A stretch of DNA of 7,172 nucleotides from JABILX01 sp041648305 (GCA_041648305.1 JBAZPI010000039.1:1-7172), one strand, 5' to 3'. Numbered from the stretch's first letter, positions 1-5,962 are shown. The notes: a model not told the origin generated them from the sequence alone. A program made the numbers and translations.

Positions 1-237
1 TGACCCATCAAGTGAGAAACTGACGCTTGCTACCGCAATTGGATCATCAATTTCAAGAAGCTCAACAACTTCCAACCGCGTATCAAAAGGAAACAGGAGC
101 GAACGTCTTGTAATCAAATCCACGGTCTGGTTACGCACAGCACTACTCCTTGTCAGATCAAACGGCACAGTAAAAACATCCCCAACACCATACTCCCTAA
201 TTGTCGCGCATCCACCAGACAAATCCAGTGACCCCAT
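1..237 (-). CDS. Hypothetical protein, partial (C-terminus beyond left edge)
   Basis: I do not recognise this protein. The frame is open for 79 codons from an ATG at 237 to the left edge, so only the N-terminus is visible. It begins MGSLDLSGGCATIREYG and continues with acidic and beta-favouring segments such as VVELLEIDDP; no membrane helix or signal peptide is seen. The frame also stays open upstream to a TGA at 342-340, but the only ATG in that stretch is the one at 237. There is no clear Shine-Dalgarno site, only an A/G-rich stretch about 15-20 nt upstream. It lies 121 nt downstream of the 87-residue membrane protein on the same strand, across a gap holding inverted repeats that could form a regulated leader. 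The protein-like composition and lack of stops favour a real gene, but the start is uncertain. Confidence 0.5.
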   Translation of the reverse strand, partial: MGSLDLSGGCATIREYGVGDVFTVPFDLTRSSAVRNQTVDLITRRSLLFPFDTRLEVVELLEIDDPIAVASVSFSLDGS

Positions 238-267
238 ATAAACAATTTTAATTCTTCTTACATTTTG

Positions 268-350
268 GCATGTGGTGACAACTTGGAACAACTGAGAGGA
301 AGTTCCAGGTAGGACAGTGTAAGGGTGTGGGTGAACAGGTCACCACATGC
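268..350. repeat. 12-bp inverted repeat with competing local hairpin
   Basis: The arms gcatgtggtgac (268-279) and gtcaccacatgc (339-350) are perfect reverse complements with 59 nt between them. The right arm can instead pair locally: 340-347 (tcaccaca) matches 326-334 (tgtgggtga) with one bulged G and a short loop. In the minus-strand transcript these structures are mutually exclusive and lie in the gap upstream of the partial gene at 237. This could be an attenuator-like leader, a 3' end structure of the upstream gene, or protein-binding DNA. The pairing is seen directly; any role is inference. Confidence 0.55.
273..286 (+). repeat. 14-bp word tggtgacaacttgg, inverted partner at 688-701
   Basis: This 14-mer is the exact reverse complement of 688-701 (ccaagttgtcacca). 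The two copies flank the 87-residue membrane protein gene (359-622). It overlaps the left arm of the 268/350 inverted repeat, so the core tggtgac occurs three times around this gene. It could be a regulator-binding site or the edges of a small mobile cassette; no target-site duplication is seen. Confidence 0.55.
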
Positions 351-358
351 AGATAGAG

Positions 359-622
359 CTAGTCGTGACGGGGGCAAAAGTAGCGAAATCCATAGTACAG
401 GACCCCCCACCCAACCGCCAACATCAGCATCAGCGCTATTGCAAGTACGCCCAACCCGACCGAGGCCAACATCCAGATGAGAAGCAGAGGCAGTAACAGC
501 GGGATACCTATCTCTTTCCCCAGCCAGACCGCCAAGGCAACGCCATGTCCCGAGAACATCAGGACTGCCATCAGAACCGCCACTAGACCAAAAAGAACCA
601 CGATCCATCTTCTAGTCTTCAT
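359..622 (-). CDS. Small hydrophobic membrane protein (87 aa)
   Basis: An 87-residue, very hydrophobic protein of unknown function. After a basic N-terminus (MKTRRW), residues 7-33 form one membrane segment and residues 39-80 a long hydrophobic stretch that probably makes two more, giving two or three helices. The C-terminus is short and polar (FRYFCPRHD) with a single cysteine at 83. The start is strongly supported: AGGAGG lies 6 nt before the ATG, the best Shine-Dalgarno site in the window and unlike most other genes here, which have weak or no sites. No family is recognised. It is followed on the same strand by the partial gene at 1-237 and is flanked by copies of the tggtgac inverted-repeat word. 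An overlapping 116-codon frame on the same strand (258-608) is rejected because it lacks this ribosome site and looks unlike a protein. Confidence 0.75.
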   Translation of the reverse strand: MKTRRWIVVLFGLVAVLMAVLMFSGHGVALAVWLGKEIGIPLLLPLLLIWMLASVGLGVLAIALMLMLAVGWGVLYYGFRYFCPRHD

Positions 623-687
623 CCCTCACCTCCTTTTGAGAACCCCGATGCTCCGACATGGAAACAAAGGAATTCCCGGTCAGTCAA

Positions 688-701
688 CCAAGTTGTCACC
701 A
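688..701 (-). repeat. 14-bp word, inverted copy of 273-286
   Basis: The plus strand reads ccaagttgtcacca, the exact reverse complement of 273-286. It lies about 65 nt upstream of the 87-residue gene on the minus strand, where an operator or transcript leader would be expected. A TTGACT word follows it at once on the minus strand, but no -10 box sits at the right distance. Confidence 0.55.
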
Positions 702-840
702 AATTTTCAATTATCTCTCGACTCAAGACCGCAAAAAGCCTAAATAAGGCGATTTCAATCTTGGTACAAGCGACAGACAAAATTATAATTCTTTTAATAA
801 TAAAGTCAAGTTTGTTTAGTAATGTGCACTAGTGTCCCGT

Positions 841-864
841 TAAAAAGCCGAAGGGGCGGCTCTT
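841..864 (-). terminator. Rho-independent terminator, probably of tRNA-Lys
   Basis: On the minus strand AAGAGCCG and CGGCTTTT pair over 8 bp (one G-U) around a CCCCTT loop and run into five T. It sits 92 nt past the 3' end of tRNA-Lys with no gene between, so it most likely ends that transcript. Confidence 0.55.
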
Positions 865-955
865 GGGTTTAGAGAAAAAGGGAAAAGAAGCTCCAAAAGT
901 AAAAACTGAAGCAAGAAAAAGTGCAAAAGATAGAAATAGCTTAGAATAAATCTTT

Positions 956-1031
956 TGGTGGGTCAGCCGGGAATCGAACCCGGGACCATCAGCTTAAAAG
1001 GCTGTTGCTCTACCGACTGAGCTACTGACCC
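956..1031 (-). tRNA. tRNA-Lys (anticodon UUU)
   Basis: A complete 76-nt cloverleaf with encoded CCA. The acceptor stem is GGGTCAG/CTGACCC (7 bp), the D arm GCTC/GAGC, and the T arm CCGGG-TTCGATT-CCCGG. The anticodon loop is CTTTTAA, giving TTT, which reads lysine AAA/AAG. The discriminator base is A. The anticodon stem ACAGC/GCTGA has an A27-A43 mismatch at its outer pair. A promoter candidate lies at 1153-1181 and a terminator at 841-864, so it appears to be its own transcription unit with a leader of roughly 115 nt full of hairpins. Confidence 0.97.
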
Positions 1032-1033
1032 CA

Positions 1034-1123
1034 GAGAGCGAAGCTCTCGCGCTTAGAGTGCCGCAGGCGCTCCTAAGCGCCTACATCATCTTCGCCGCAG
1101 GCGCTCAATTTGCGCGCCAGCGC
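1034..1123. repeat. Cluster of GC-rich hairpins and a 13-bp direct repeat
   Basis: Three structures follow one another. First is gagagc-gaa-gctctc (1034-1048). Next gcgcttag and ctaagcgc (1049-1056, 1073-1080) enclose agtgcc-gca-ggcgct with one G-T pair and one bulge. Third, gcgct and agcgc pair at 1101-1105 and 1119-1123. The 13-mer gccgcaggcgctc occurs twice (1060-1072, 1094-1106). This GC-rich block stands out from the AT-rich flanks. It lies between a terminator and tRNA-Lys, so it would form the 5' leader of that tRNA transcript. It resembles a short dispersed palindromic repeat, but only this copy is visible. Confidence 0.6.
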
Positions 1124-1152
1124 TTCCACTATATTTCAAAAAGTCGTCCTGT

Positions 1153-1181
1153 ATTCTAAGTGTCTAACCTAAAAACCGCAA
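1153..1181 (-). promoter_or_regulatory. Candidate promoter for tRNA-Lys
   Basis: On the minus strand TTGCGG (1181-1176) and TAGAAT (1158-1153) are 17 nt apart, the standard sigma-70-type spacing. The -10 matches consensus in 5 of 6 positions, the -35 in 3 of 6. It overlaps the terminator of the upstream operon. An alternative -10, TATAGT at 1133-1128, has no matching -35. Confidence 0.4.
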
Positions 1182-1190
1182 GCGTTTTTT
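1171..1190 (-). terminator. Terminator of the dnaJ/membrane protein operon
   Basis: The sequence aaaaaccgcaagcgtttttt folds as A-tract, CGC-TT-GCG and T-tract with one bulged base. It begins within 10 nt of the stop of the 189-residue gene. The GC core is short, but the flanking A and T runs make it a plausible terminator in either direction. Confidence 0.5.
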
Positions 1191-1196
1191 TCCATG

Positions 1197-1766
1197 TTAT
1201 GTCCCGGACGTATCCCCCTGAAAACTATTTAACAAAAACACCGTAGCCGGAATTGCAAAGAAGAAATTTGAATAATAAACAACATTCAAAACCAAATACG
1301 ACTCCTTGGTCAAATTCGCCAGAGACTCGCTCACAACGCCGCCTCCGCCCAACAGCGAAACTCCCGAAATCAGCACCAAAACCGAGCTCACGATCAACCC
1401 GGCGCTACAAAGCGCATAAAACAAATGGATAGCTATCCCCACAACCCCGCCGGTGCGGGCCGTCCCCACCATAAAAGCGCCCCTCACTGCGAACAAAATC
1501 ACCATCACCAAAAATATTATAACTTTTGTGAAAATCACCGCCTCATCCACACTTTCCATATTCGCCTCTTTCGCAAACTGCAGAAACATCATTGTCCCAC
1601 CAAAATAATGAGCAAAAAGCCCTCCCAGAGCGTCGGCACACACGAGAGACACGTAAGTCCCCAAAATCACCTTTATCGTGTTATCACGCCCAATAATCAG
1701 GCTATACGCCACAATGATTACAAAGAACACGACAATGAACAAATCCCAACTTAGTTGTAAATTCAT
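1197..1766 (-). CDS. Five-helix integral membrane protein (189 aa), function unknown
   Basis: A polytopic membrane protein with no family I can name firmly. Likely helices are at residues 8-25, 30-53, 75-99, 106-136 and 158-180. A short conserved-looking turn GRDNT (26-30) follows helix 1, a polar loop with EANMESVDE (67-75) follows helix 2, and a GGGG segment (140-143) follows helix 4. It faintly recalls colicin V production (CvpA)-type membrane proteins in its first two helices, but it is longer and the match is too weak to assign. The ATG at 1766 has AAGG only 4 nt upstream, a weak ribosome site. It lies 67 nt downstream of dnaJ on the same strand with no terminator seen between, so it is probably co-transcribed from the CIRCE-controlled promoter. 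A role in envelope stress would fit, but that is inference from position alone. Confidence 0.8.
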   Translation of the reverse strand: MNLQLSWDLFIVVFFVIIVAYSLIIGRDNTIKVILGTYVSLVCADALGGLFAHYFGGTMMFLQFAKEANMESVDEAVIFTKVIIFLVMVILFAVRGAFMVGTARTGGVVGIAIHLFYALCSAGLIVSSVLVLISGVSLLGGGGVVSESLANLTKESYLVLNVVYYSNFFFAIPATVFLLNSFQGDTSGT

Positions 1767-1833
1767 AGCCTTGCTTTATAGGAATAAGGGTACATCAAAC
1801 TTAATCTTAATACGCCTACCCGTTTTTTGCAAA

Positions 1834-2997
1834 TTAAATTGCTTTTCCACCCAACTCCTCATACAACTCCCTCTCTCTTCTTGAAAGTTTTTTTGGTATC
1901 ACGACATGCACTTTCACGAAGTGATCGCCTTTCCCCGCGCCTTCCCTCGAAGCTCCAGCCTCGCGATGAATCCCTTTTCCACTCAATTTAAAGACCGTTT
2001 CCGCTTGAGTTCCATCCGGGATTTTAAGCTCAACTTCCCCGTGTACGGTTGAAACCGACACTCGCGCACCAAGTGCGGCCTGTGAAACACTCACCCCTAA
2101 ATCACTATAAACATTAATTCCATCCCTCCTAAACTTCTCACTCGCTTTCACCTGAATATGCACAAACAAATCCCCGTAACCGCCGCCTTTTACCCCCGCC
2201 TCGCCCTTGCCGCTTAACCTAATAACGGTTCCATTATCCACACCGGCAGGAATTCTCACCTTCACGCGCTCAGCACTTCGAACTCTCGTCGTCCCATGAC
2301 ATTTACTACATTTTCTCTCCGGCACTTTCCCCTCGCCACCGCACTCACTGCATCCGCGAGAAGTCACCATCTGCCCGAGAATTGTGTTTTTCACGGTCCT
2401 GATTTCTCCGGTCCCGCCGCACGCTTTGCAGTTCACGATCGGCGTCCCGGGCTCGGCTCCACTCGCCCCGCAATACCCGCATCTATCCGGTTTTGTTATC
2501 TCCAGTTCCTTCGTCACGCCAAACGCAGCTTCCTCAAACGCTAGCCCAACAACAGCTTCAATATCAGCCCCACGCGCTGCCCCGCCACTTCTCCCACGTC
2601 CGCGACCACCACCCCCTCCGCCCCCGCGAGCGCCTCCGCCGAAAAACGATTCAAATATATCCGCAAACCCTCCCAAATTCTCAAACGGCTGGCGCCCCGG
2701 CGCCCATTCCCCCTGCGCGCCCCCGCCAAAACCACCAAACCCACCACCGGGAAACCCTCCTCCAGGCGCCCCTGGCGCCCCAGGCACAGCCCCAAACTGG
2801 TCATATTGCTTTCGCTTTTTTGAGTCCGACAAAATCTCGTACGCCACGTTTATTTCCCCAAACTTCTTCTCCGCGTCCTTATCGCTTTTGTTTTTATCGG
2901 GATGGTATTTGAGCGCAAGCTTGCGGTACGCGGCCTTTATTTCTTTGTCGGTCGCGGTCTTTGAAACCCCCAATATTTCGTATAAATCTTTTTGCAT
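1834..2997 (-). CDS. dnaJ: Chaperone protein DnaJ (Hsp40)
   Basis: DnaJ is the cytoplasmic co-chaperone that delivers unfolded protein to DnaK and stimulates its ATPase. All domains of a class I DnaJ are present at normal length (387 aa). The J domain is residues 4-68 with HPD at 32-34. A Gly/Phe-rich linker spans 69-140, unusually long and Gly/Arg-rich at its end. The zinc-binding region (173-237) has four CxxC pairs: C173/C176, C190/C193, C216/C219 and C230/C233. The C-terminal peptide-binding domain fills 241-370. The fourth zinc motif reads CSKCHGTT, so its usual final glycine is replaced, but all eight cysteines remain. The ATG at 2997 gives the standard N-terminus (KDLYEILGV); AGGA lies about 11 nt upstream. 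Transcription should be controlled by HrcA through the CIRCE element at 3034-3060. dnaK, grpE and hrcA are not in the window. Confidence 0.98.
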   Translation of the reverse strand: MQKDLYEILGVSKTATDKEIKAAYRKLALKYHPDKNKSDKDAEKKFGEINVAYEILSDSKKRKQYDQFGAVPGAPGAPGGGFPGGGFGGFGGGAQGEWAPGRQPFENLGGFADIFESFFGGGARGGGGGGGRGRGRSGGAARGADIEAVVGLAFEEAAFGVTKELEITKPDRCGYCGASGAEPGTPIVNCKACGGTGEIRTVKNTILGQMVTSRGCSECGGEGKVPERKCSKCHGTTRVRSAERVKVRIPAGVDNGTVIRLSGKGEAGVKGGGYGDLFVHIQVKASEKFRRDGINVYSDLGVSVSQAALGARVSVSTVHGEVELKIPDGTQAETVFKLSGKGIHREAGASREGAGKGDHFVKVHVVIPKKLSRRERELYEELGGKAI

Positions 2998-3033
2998 AAC
3001 AGGTGAAATCCTACACCACCCCGACCTTTTTGT

Positions 3034-3060
3034 CTAGCACTCATTAGAGGGGAGTGATAA
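3034..3060. promoter_or_regulatory. CIRCE operator (HrcA-binding inverted repeat)
   Basis: CTAGCACTC, 9 nt, then GAGTGATAA matches the CIRCE consensus TTAGCACTC-N9-GAGTGCTAA with one change per arm and the exact 9-nt spacer. It starts 36 nt upstream of dnaJ and covers the -10 box and much of the spacer of the dnaJ promoter, the position expected for HrcA repression that is released on heat shock. Confidence 0.93.
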
Positions 3061-3070
3061 AGGCTGTCTA
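3043..3070 (-). promoter_or_regulatory. dnaJ promoter
   Basis: On the minus strand, -35 TAGACA (3070-3065) and -10 TCTAAT (3048-3043) are 16 nt apart, each matching sigma-70-type consensus in 5 of 6 positions. The -10 lies in the spacer between the CIRCE arms. A second TAGACA (3036-3031) with TAGGAT 17 nt further on could be a weaker downstream promoter; the shared word TGTCTAGCA is a 9-nt direct repeat at 3031 and 3065. Confidence 0.75.
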
Positions 3071-3090
3071 GCAATATTTTCCACAAAAGG

Positions 3091-3118
3091 GCAAGAAAAT
3101 CCCCGGGGATTTTCTTGC
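3091..3118. repeat. 28-bp perfect palindrome
   Basis: gcaagaaaatcccc is followed at once by its exact reverse complement, giving 14 bp with no spacer. As RNA it would form a 12-bp stem with a CCGG loop. It lies between the divergent dnaJ and tRNA-Glu promoters, where neither unit needs a terminator, and neither side has a clean T-tract. It may bind a dimeric protein, form a cruciform, or be a dispersed palindromic repeat. Confidence 0.7.
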
Positions 3119-3207
3119 TTTCTTGCGCAGATCATTGTGACAAAATCAAATGATGGCATACGGTTCCCTTAATGTAAAATTCTCTGCCGATCCCTTTTTT
3201 GATGCGC

Positions 3208-3236
3208 TTTACTTGAATTCAAACTTCCCTTATACT
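3208..3236 (+). promoter_or_regulatory. Promoter of tRNA-Glu
   Basis: TTTACT (3208-3213) and TATACT (3231-3236) are 17 nt apart; the -10 matches consensus in 5 of 6 positions and the -35 in 4 of 6. The expected transcript would start near 3243, leaving a leader of about 48 nt before the tRNA. That leader carries a direct repeat of ccgcaaatc (3242-3250 and 3272-3280). Confidence 0.6.
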
Positions 3237-3290
3237 CCAACCCGCAAATCCGCACAGCGCAACTACATCATCCGCAAATCGAACGCTTTT

Positions 3291-3366
3291 GGCCCCATCG
3301 TCTAGTGGCCTAGGACATCGCCTTCTCAAGGCGAGAACAGGAGTTCAATTCTCCTTGGGGCTACCA
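3291..3366 (+). tRNA. tRNA-Glu (anticodon CUC)
   Basis: A complete 76-nt cloverleaf with encoded CCA. The acceptor arms are GGCCCCA and TGGGGCT, the D arm GTCT/GGAC, the anticodon arm TCGCC-TTCTCAA-GGCGA, and the T arm AGGAG-TTCAATT-CTCCT. Anticodon CTC (3325-3327) reads glutamate GAG. The first acceptor pair is G1-U72 rather than a Watson-Crick pair, with A73 as discriminator. It has its own promoter. An imperfect hairpin starts at its last base (3366-3390: ATACC/GGTAT and CCCA/TGGG with a 2x2 internal loop) and could help 3' processing or termination, though no T-tract follows. Confidence 0.97.
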
Positions 3367-3436
3367 TACCCGCCCAAAATGGGACGGTATCCACGGTATC
3401 ACTATTCTATCCAGAATCCTCCCCATAATTTTCCCA

Positions 3437-3465
3437 TTGATTATCATGATATTTTAAAGTATAGT
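3437..3465 (+). promoter_or_regulatory. Promoter of the ATPase operon, near-leaderless
   Basis: TTGATT (3437-3442) and TATAGT (3460-3465) are 17 nt apart and close to sigma-70-type consensus. Transcription would be expected to start near 3471-3473, only about 4-6 nt before the ATG at 3477. No Shine-Dalgarno site is present, which fits a leaderless or near-leaderless mRNA. Confidence 0.6.
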
Positions 3466-3476
3466 CTTAATGTATT

Positions 3477-4616
3477 ATGTATAAAAGATGTCAAAATTTT
3501 ATAGGTCGCGGGAAAGAAAGTTGCTTTTTGTGGGGAGCTCGTCAGACTGGCAAAAGCACACTCTTGAAGACGATGTTTCCGGATGCTCCATACTACGACC
3601 TTTTACTTTCGGGAGAATTTATAAGATTAAATCGACGCCCCGAACTTTTAAGAGAAGAATTGCTTGCGAGACCCCAAAAAGGATCTGTTATCATCGATGA
3701 AGTACAAAAAATCCCTCGACTTCTTGATGAAATACAATGGCTGATTGTAAACAAAAACATATCATTCATACTTTGCGGATCCAGTGCCAGAAAACTTAAA
3801 CGTGGCGGCGGCAATCTGCTTGGAGGACGTGCGTTGAAATATGAATTATATCCATTAGTGTCGAAAGAAATAGGCAATTTTGATCTCCATCGCGCCATAA
3901 ATAATGGGCTGTTGCCGAGACATTATCTGGCGGAAAATTCGAAAAAATTATGCCAAGCATATGTAGACAACTATCTCAAAGAAGAAATCTCAGCAGAAGC
4001 ATTGACGCGTAACTTGCAAGCTTTTTCACGATTTTTGGAAACAGCGGCGTTTAGCAATGGCGAGATTATCAATTATACAAATATTGCAACAGAAACCGGA
4101 GTAAGTTCAGTTACAATAAAAGAGTATTTCGGAATCTTACAGGATACCCTAATTGCGTATTTCATACCATCTTATAGAAGCCGCCCAAAGCGAAGAGTTA
4201 TTCACGCCCCCAAGTTTTATTTTTTTGATGTTGGAATCGCAAATTTCCTCCTAAGGAGAGGGGAGATTGTACCGCAAAGTGAAAATTTTGGGCGAGCATT
4301 GGAACATTTTGTGCTACAGGAATTAATCGCACATAGTCACTATTCTGGCAAAGACTACAAAATTTCTTATTGGAGAAGTGTCTCGGGATTTGAAGTTGAT
4401 TTTATTCTCGGAGATCACGAAATAGCGATAGAAGTAAAAGGAAGTTTAGAGGTTCAGCCCCGACACCTAAAAGGACTCAAAGCTTTTAGTGAAGAATATC
4501 ACACAAAAAGATCTATCGTAGTTTCATTAGATTCTCGTCCACGATTAATTTCAAAAATAGAAATAATTCCCATACATGATTTTCTAAAAGAATTGTGGGA
4601 GGGTAAAATCCTATAA
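3477..4616 (+). CDS. AAA family ATPase with C-terminal DUF4143 domain
   Basis: A 379-residue P-loop ATPase of the widespread AAA_14/DUF4143 type; the substrate of these proteins is generally unknown. Walker A is GARQTGKST (20-28), Walker B VIIDE (71-75), and a sensor-like segment ILCGSSARKL spans 98-107. Residues about 165-230 form a helical, winged-helix-like part, and the C-terminal part carries EVDFIL (306-311) and AIEVKGS (317-323). D308, E319 and K321 fit the D...E-x-K core of the PD-(D/E)XK nuclease fold found in this family, so residual DNA-related activity is possible but unproven. The start MYKR is typical of the family and lies just after a good promoter. It is first in an AT-rich, three-gene plus-strand set; the next gene begins 11 nt after its stop. 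Confidence 0.92.
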   Translation: MYKRCQNFIGRGKESCFLWGARQTGKSTLLKTMFPDAPYYDLLLSGEFIRLNRRPELLREELLARPQKGSVIIDEVQKIPRLLDEIQWLIVNKNISFILCGSSARKLKRGGGNLLGGRALKYELYPLVSKEIGNFDLHRAINNGLLPRHYLAENSKKLCQAYVDNYLKEEISAEALTRNLQAFSRFLETAAFSNGEIINYTNIATETGVSSVTIKEYFGILQDTLIAYFIPSYRSRPKRRVIHAPKFYFFDVGIANFLLRRGEIVPQSENFGRALEHFVLQELIAHSHYSGKDYKISYWRSVSGFEVDFILGDHEIAIEVKGSLEVQPRHLKGLKAFSEEYHTKRSIVVSLDSRPRLISKIEIIPIHDFLKELWEGKIL

Positions 4617-4627
4617 CGTTCCTTCTC

Positions 4628-5962
4628 ATGAAATCAATCTTCCAAAAAACAAAGTTTCCAGAAGCGGCAGGTGGAAATCTCTATGAATGGGTAGATGCAG
4701 AAACTTCTCTCACGACTCCAAGCGCAGGTCTTTTTGCCGTAAAAATTGTCGCTTCCGCCAAAAATGCAAAACGGAATAACTCTACAGATGACGATGATCT
4801 TCGCGTCTCTCTTGATGGTTTTAGTTTTGGCAAATATGAAAAGAGCTCTTGGAAAGGTTTTGGGTCTTCCGCAAGTTGGGATGGATCAAGTCTAAAAGGC
4901 GGAACGAAAACAATATATTTCTTTATGGAACTTGAAAAAGGGGAGCACAAAGTCCAGTTTTTTGCCGACGAAACACCTGAGATTAAAAGTCTCGAGGTTT
5001 TCCCTGTTAAAGACAATAAATTTACTCTCAACGACTTAAAACCATCAGAAAAAATTGAGAGCAATCAAAAGGGAATTCCTTGGTTGAGTTTTGTTTTTCT
5101 AGGAACACATGCAAAAAGTCTTTTACTTGACGTAAAAACAGAGAGTGCGAAAGAAAAGGGAAATGCCGATGGTGACAATTTGAAAGTGATAGTGAACGGT
5201 GATATTTTGCAAAACGAGCAAACTCCAACTTCAAAAAAATACAGGAATTTTTACTTTTCAGGAGACATAAAATCGTTAGGTATTCTCTCGATTACCAATA
5301 AACAACTGTCAGGCTCATTGGCATTCGAAAATGCCGTTGAATTGTGGTACGACCAAGAGCCACAAATCAATTCTTTGCAAATAAATTTTTTCGATACCGA
5401 GAAGTTTTTGGAAGAACTTGAAGAGGTGGATTTGCGCGAATATGTCCTCAATAGAGCGAATTTTGCAATCCTTTTATTTCAAATAGCAAGTAACACTTAT
5501 TCAGCAAAATTTTTACAACATTCACTTGAAGAACACCCTGCCCCACTAGTATTCAGAGCCAATCATCCGATTGTCAGAAAAATTAAAGCAGATCCAACAT
5601 ATAAAGAAATTCTCAAAAAATTGAAAGAAAAAATAACCAAAAATATTTTGGAAGGGGAACTCTGGCCTGGAGATATGGAAGGGGAAATAAACTTCGATTC
5701 TCCTGATCTAAAATACGCAATTCACGGTATTAAAAAAATTGAATATAAAGCCGAAGTAAAAAAGAACAAAGAGTTTGAGGTAAAAATGGTCATTTTTGAT
5801 ATATATGATTTTGAAAAACAAAATGTTCCGTTTTTTCTATTCCATGGTTATGAATATGTTAAAAACACGATTATCAACGCCGCAGACATGGGGGAGGACT
5901 TGCATATTATTCACAATTTTGAAATTGAAATTCATATAAATAACACAATAGATAAAATATGA
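4628..5962 (+). CDS. Two-module beta-rich protein with colicin M-like C-terminal motif (444 aa)
   Basis: I do not recognise this protein as a named family. Residues about 19-128 and 149-255 look like two diverged copies of one module: each has a DDL/DNL-rich segment (DDDDLRVSLDG, 54-64; DGDNLKVIVNG, 181-191), an aromatic strand (TIYFFMELEKG; RNFYFSGDIKS) and a closing PEIKSLEV/PQINSLQI. These could be sugar- or wall-binding beta-sandwiches. A helical, charged linker fills 258-340. The C-terminal 100 residues contain DLKYAIHG (360-367), DIYDF (391-395) and a final strand FEIEIHI. The order G..beta..D-x-Y-D-F..helix..beta resembles the lipid II phosphatase domain of colicin M, but the His-Arg pair that follows in colicin M is absent. 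No signal peptide is seen. The start lacks a Shine-Dalgarno site, so reinitiation from the ATPase 11 nt upstream is likely. Confidence 0.85.
   Translation: MKSIFQKTKFPEAAGGNLYEWVDAETSLTTPSAGLFAVKIVASAKNAKRNNSTDDDDLRVSLDGFSFGKYEKSSWKGFGSSASWDGSSLKGGTKTIYFFMELEKGEHKVQFFADETPEIKSLEVFPVKDNKFTLNDLKPSEKIESNQKGIPWLSFVFLGTHAKSLLLDVKTESAKEKGNADGDNLKVIVNGDILQNEQTPTSKKYRNFYFSGDIKSLGILSITNKQLSGSLAFENAVELWYDQEPQINSLQINFFDTEKFLEELEEVDLREYVLNRANFAILLFQIASNTYSAKFLQHSLEEHPAPLVFRANHPIVRKIKADPTYKEILKKLKEKITKNILEGELWPGDMEGEINFDSPDLKYAIHGIKKIEYKAEVKKNKEFEVKMVIFDIYDFEKQNVPFFLFHGYEYVKNTIINAADMGEDLHIIHNFEIEIHINNTIDKI

Larger units (their letters stand above)
623..955. other. Gene-free stretch between membrane protein and tRNA-Lys
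   Basis: No convincing gene lies in these 333 nt. It holds the 14-bp repeat copy at 688-701, a probable tRNA-Lys terminator at 841-864, and a weaker minus-strand hairpin at 738-750 (GCCT/AGGC, then five T). A minus-strand GATAAT at about 710-715 could be a -10 box for the 87-residue gene, but I see no good -35 partner. From 865 to 955 the plus strand is purine-rich with no visible structure. Confidence 0.6.

Noticed and set aside
733..750. Minus-strand GCCT/AGGC hairpin followed by five T
   Set aside because: The stem is only 4 bp; the terminator at 841-864 is stronger and closer to tRNA-Lys.
824..845. cactagtg palindrome and tagtgtcccgttaaa, which resembles an insertion-sequence end
   Set aside because: No second inverted copy, transposase or target duplication is visible in the window.
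1034..1123. CRISPR-like array
   Set aside because: Only two copies of a 13-mer are present, with no regular spacers and no cas genes.
2384..3037. Long plus-strand frame opposite dnaJ, very rich in proline
   Set aside because: It is the antisense shadow of the Gly-rich linker of dnaJ; the J domain and zinc motifs prove the minus-strand frame.
3153..3305. A 50-codon plus-strand ORF starting MAYGSLNVKF
   Set aside because: It contains the tRNA-Glu promoter and runs into the tRNA itself, with no ribosome site; it is best explained by chance.
4681..5064. 127-codon minus-strand frame within the 444-residue gene
   Set aside because: It lies opposite a coding frame with clear internal domain repeats, and its serine-rich product looks like an antisense shadow.
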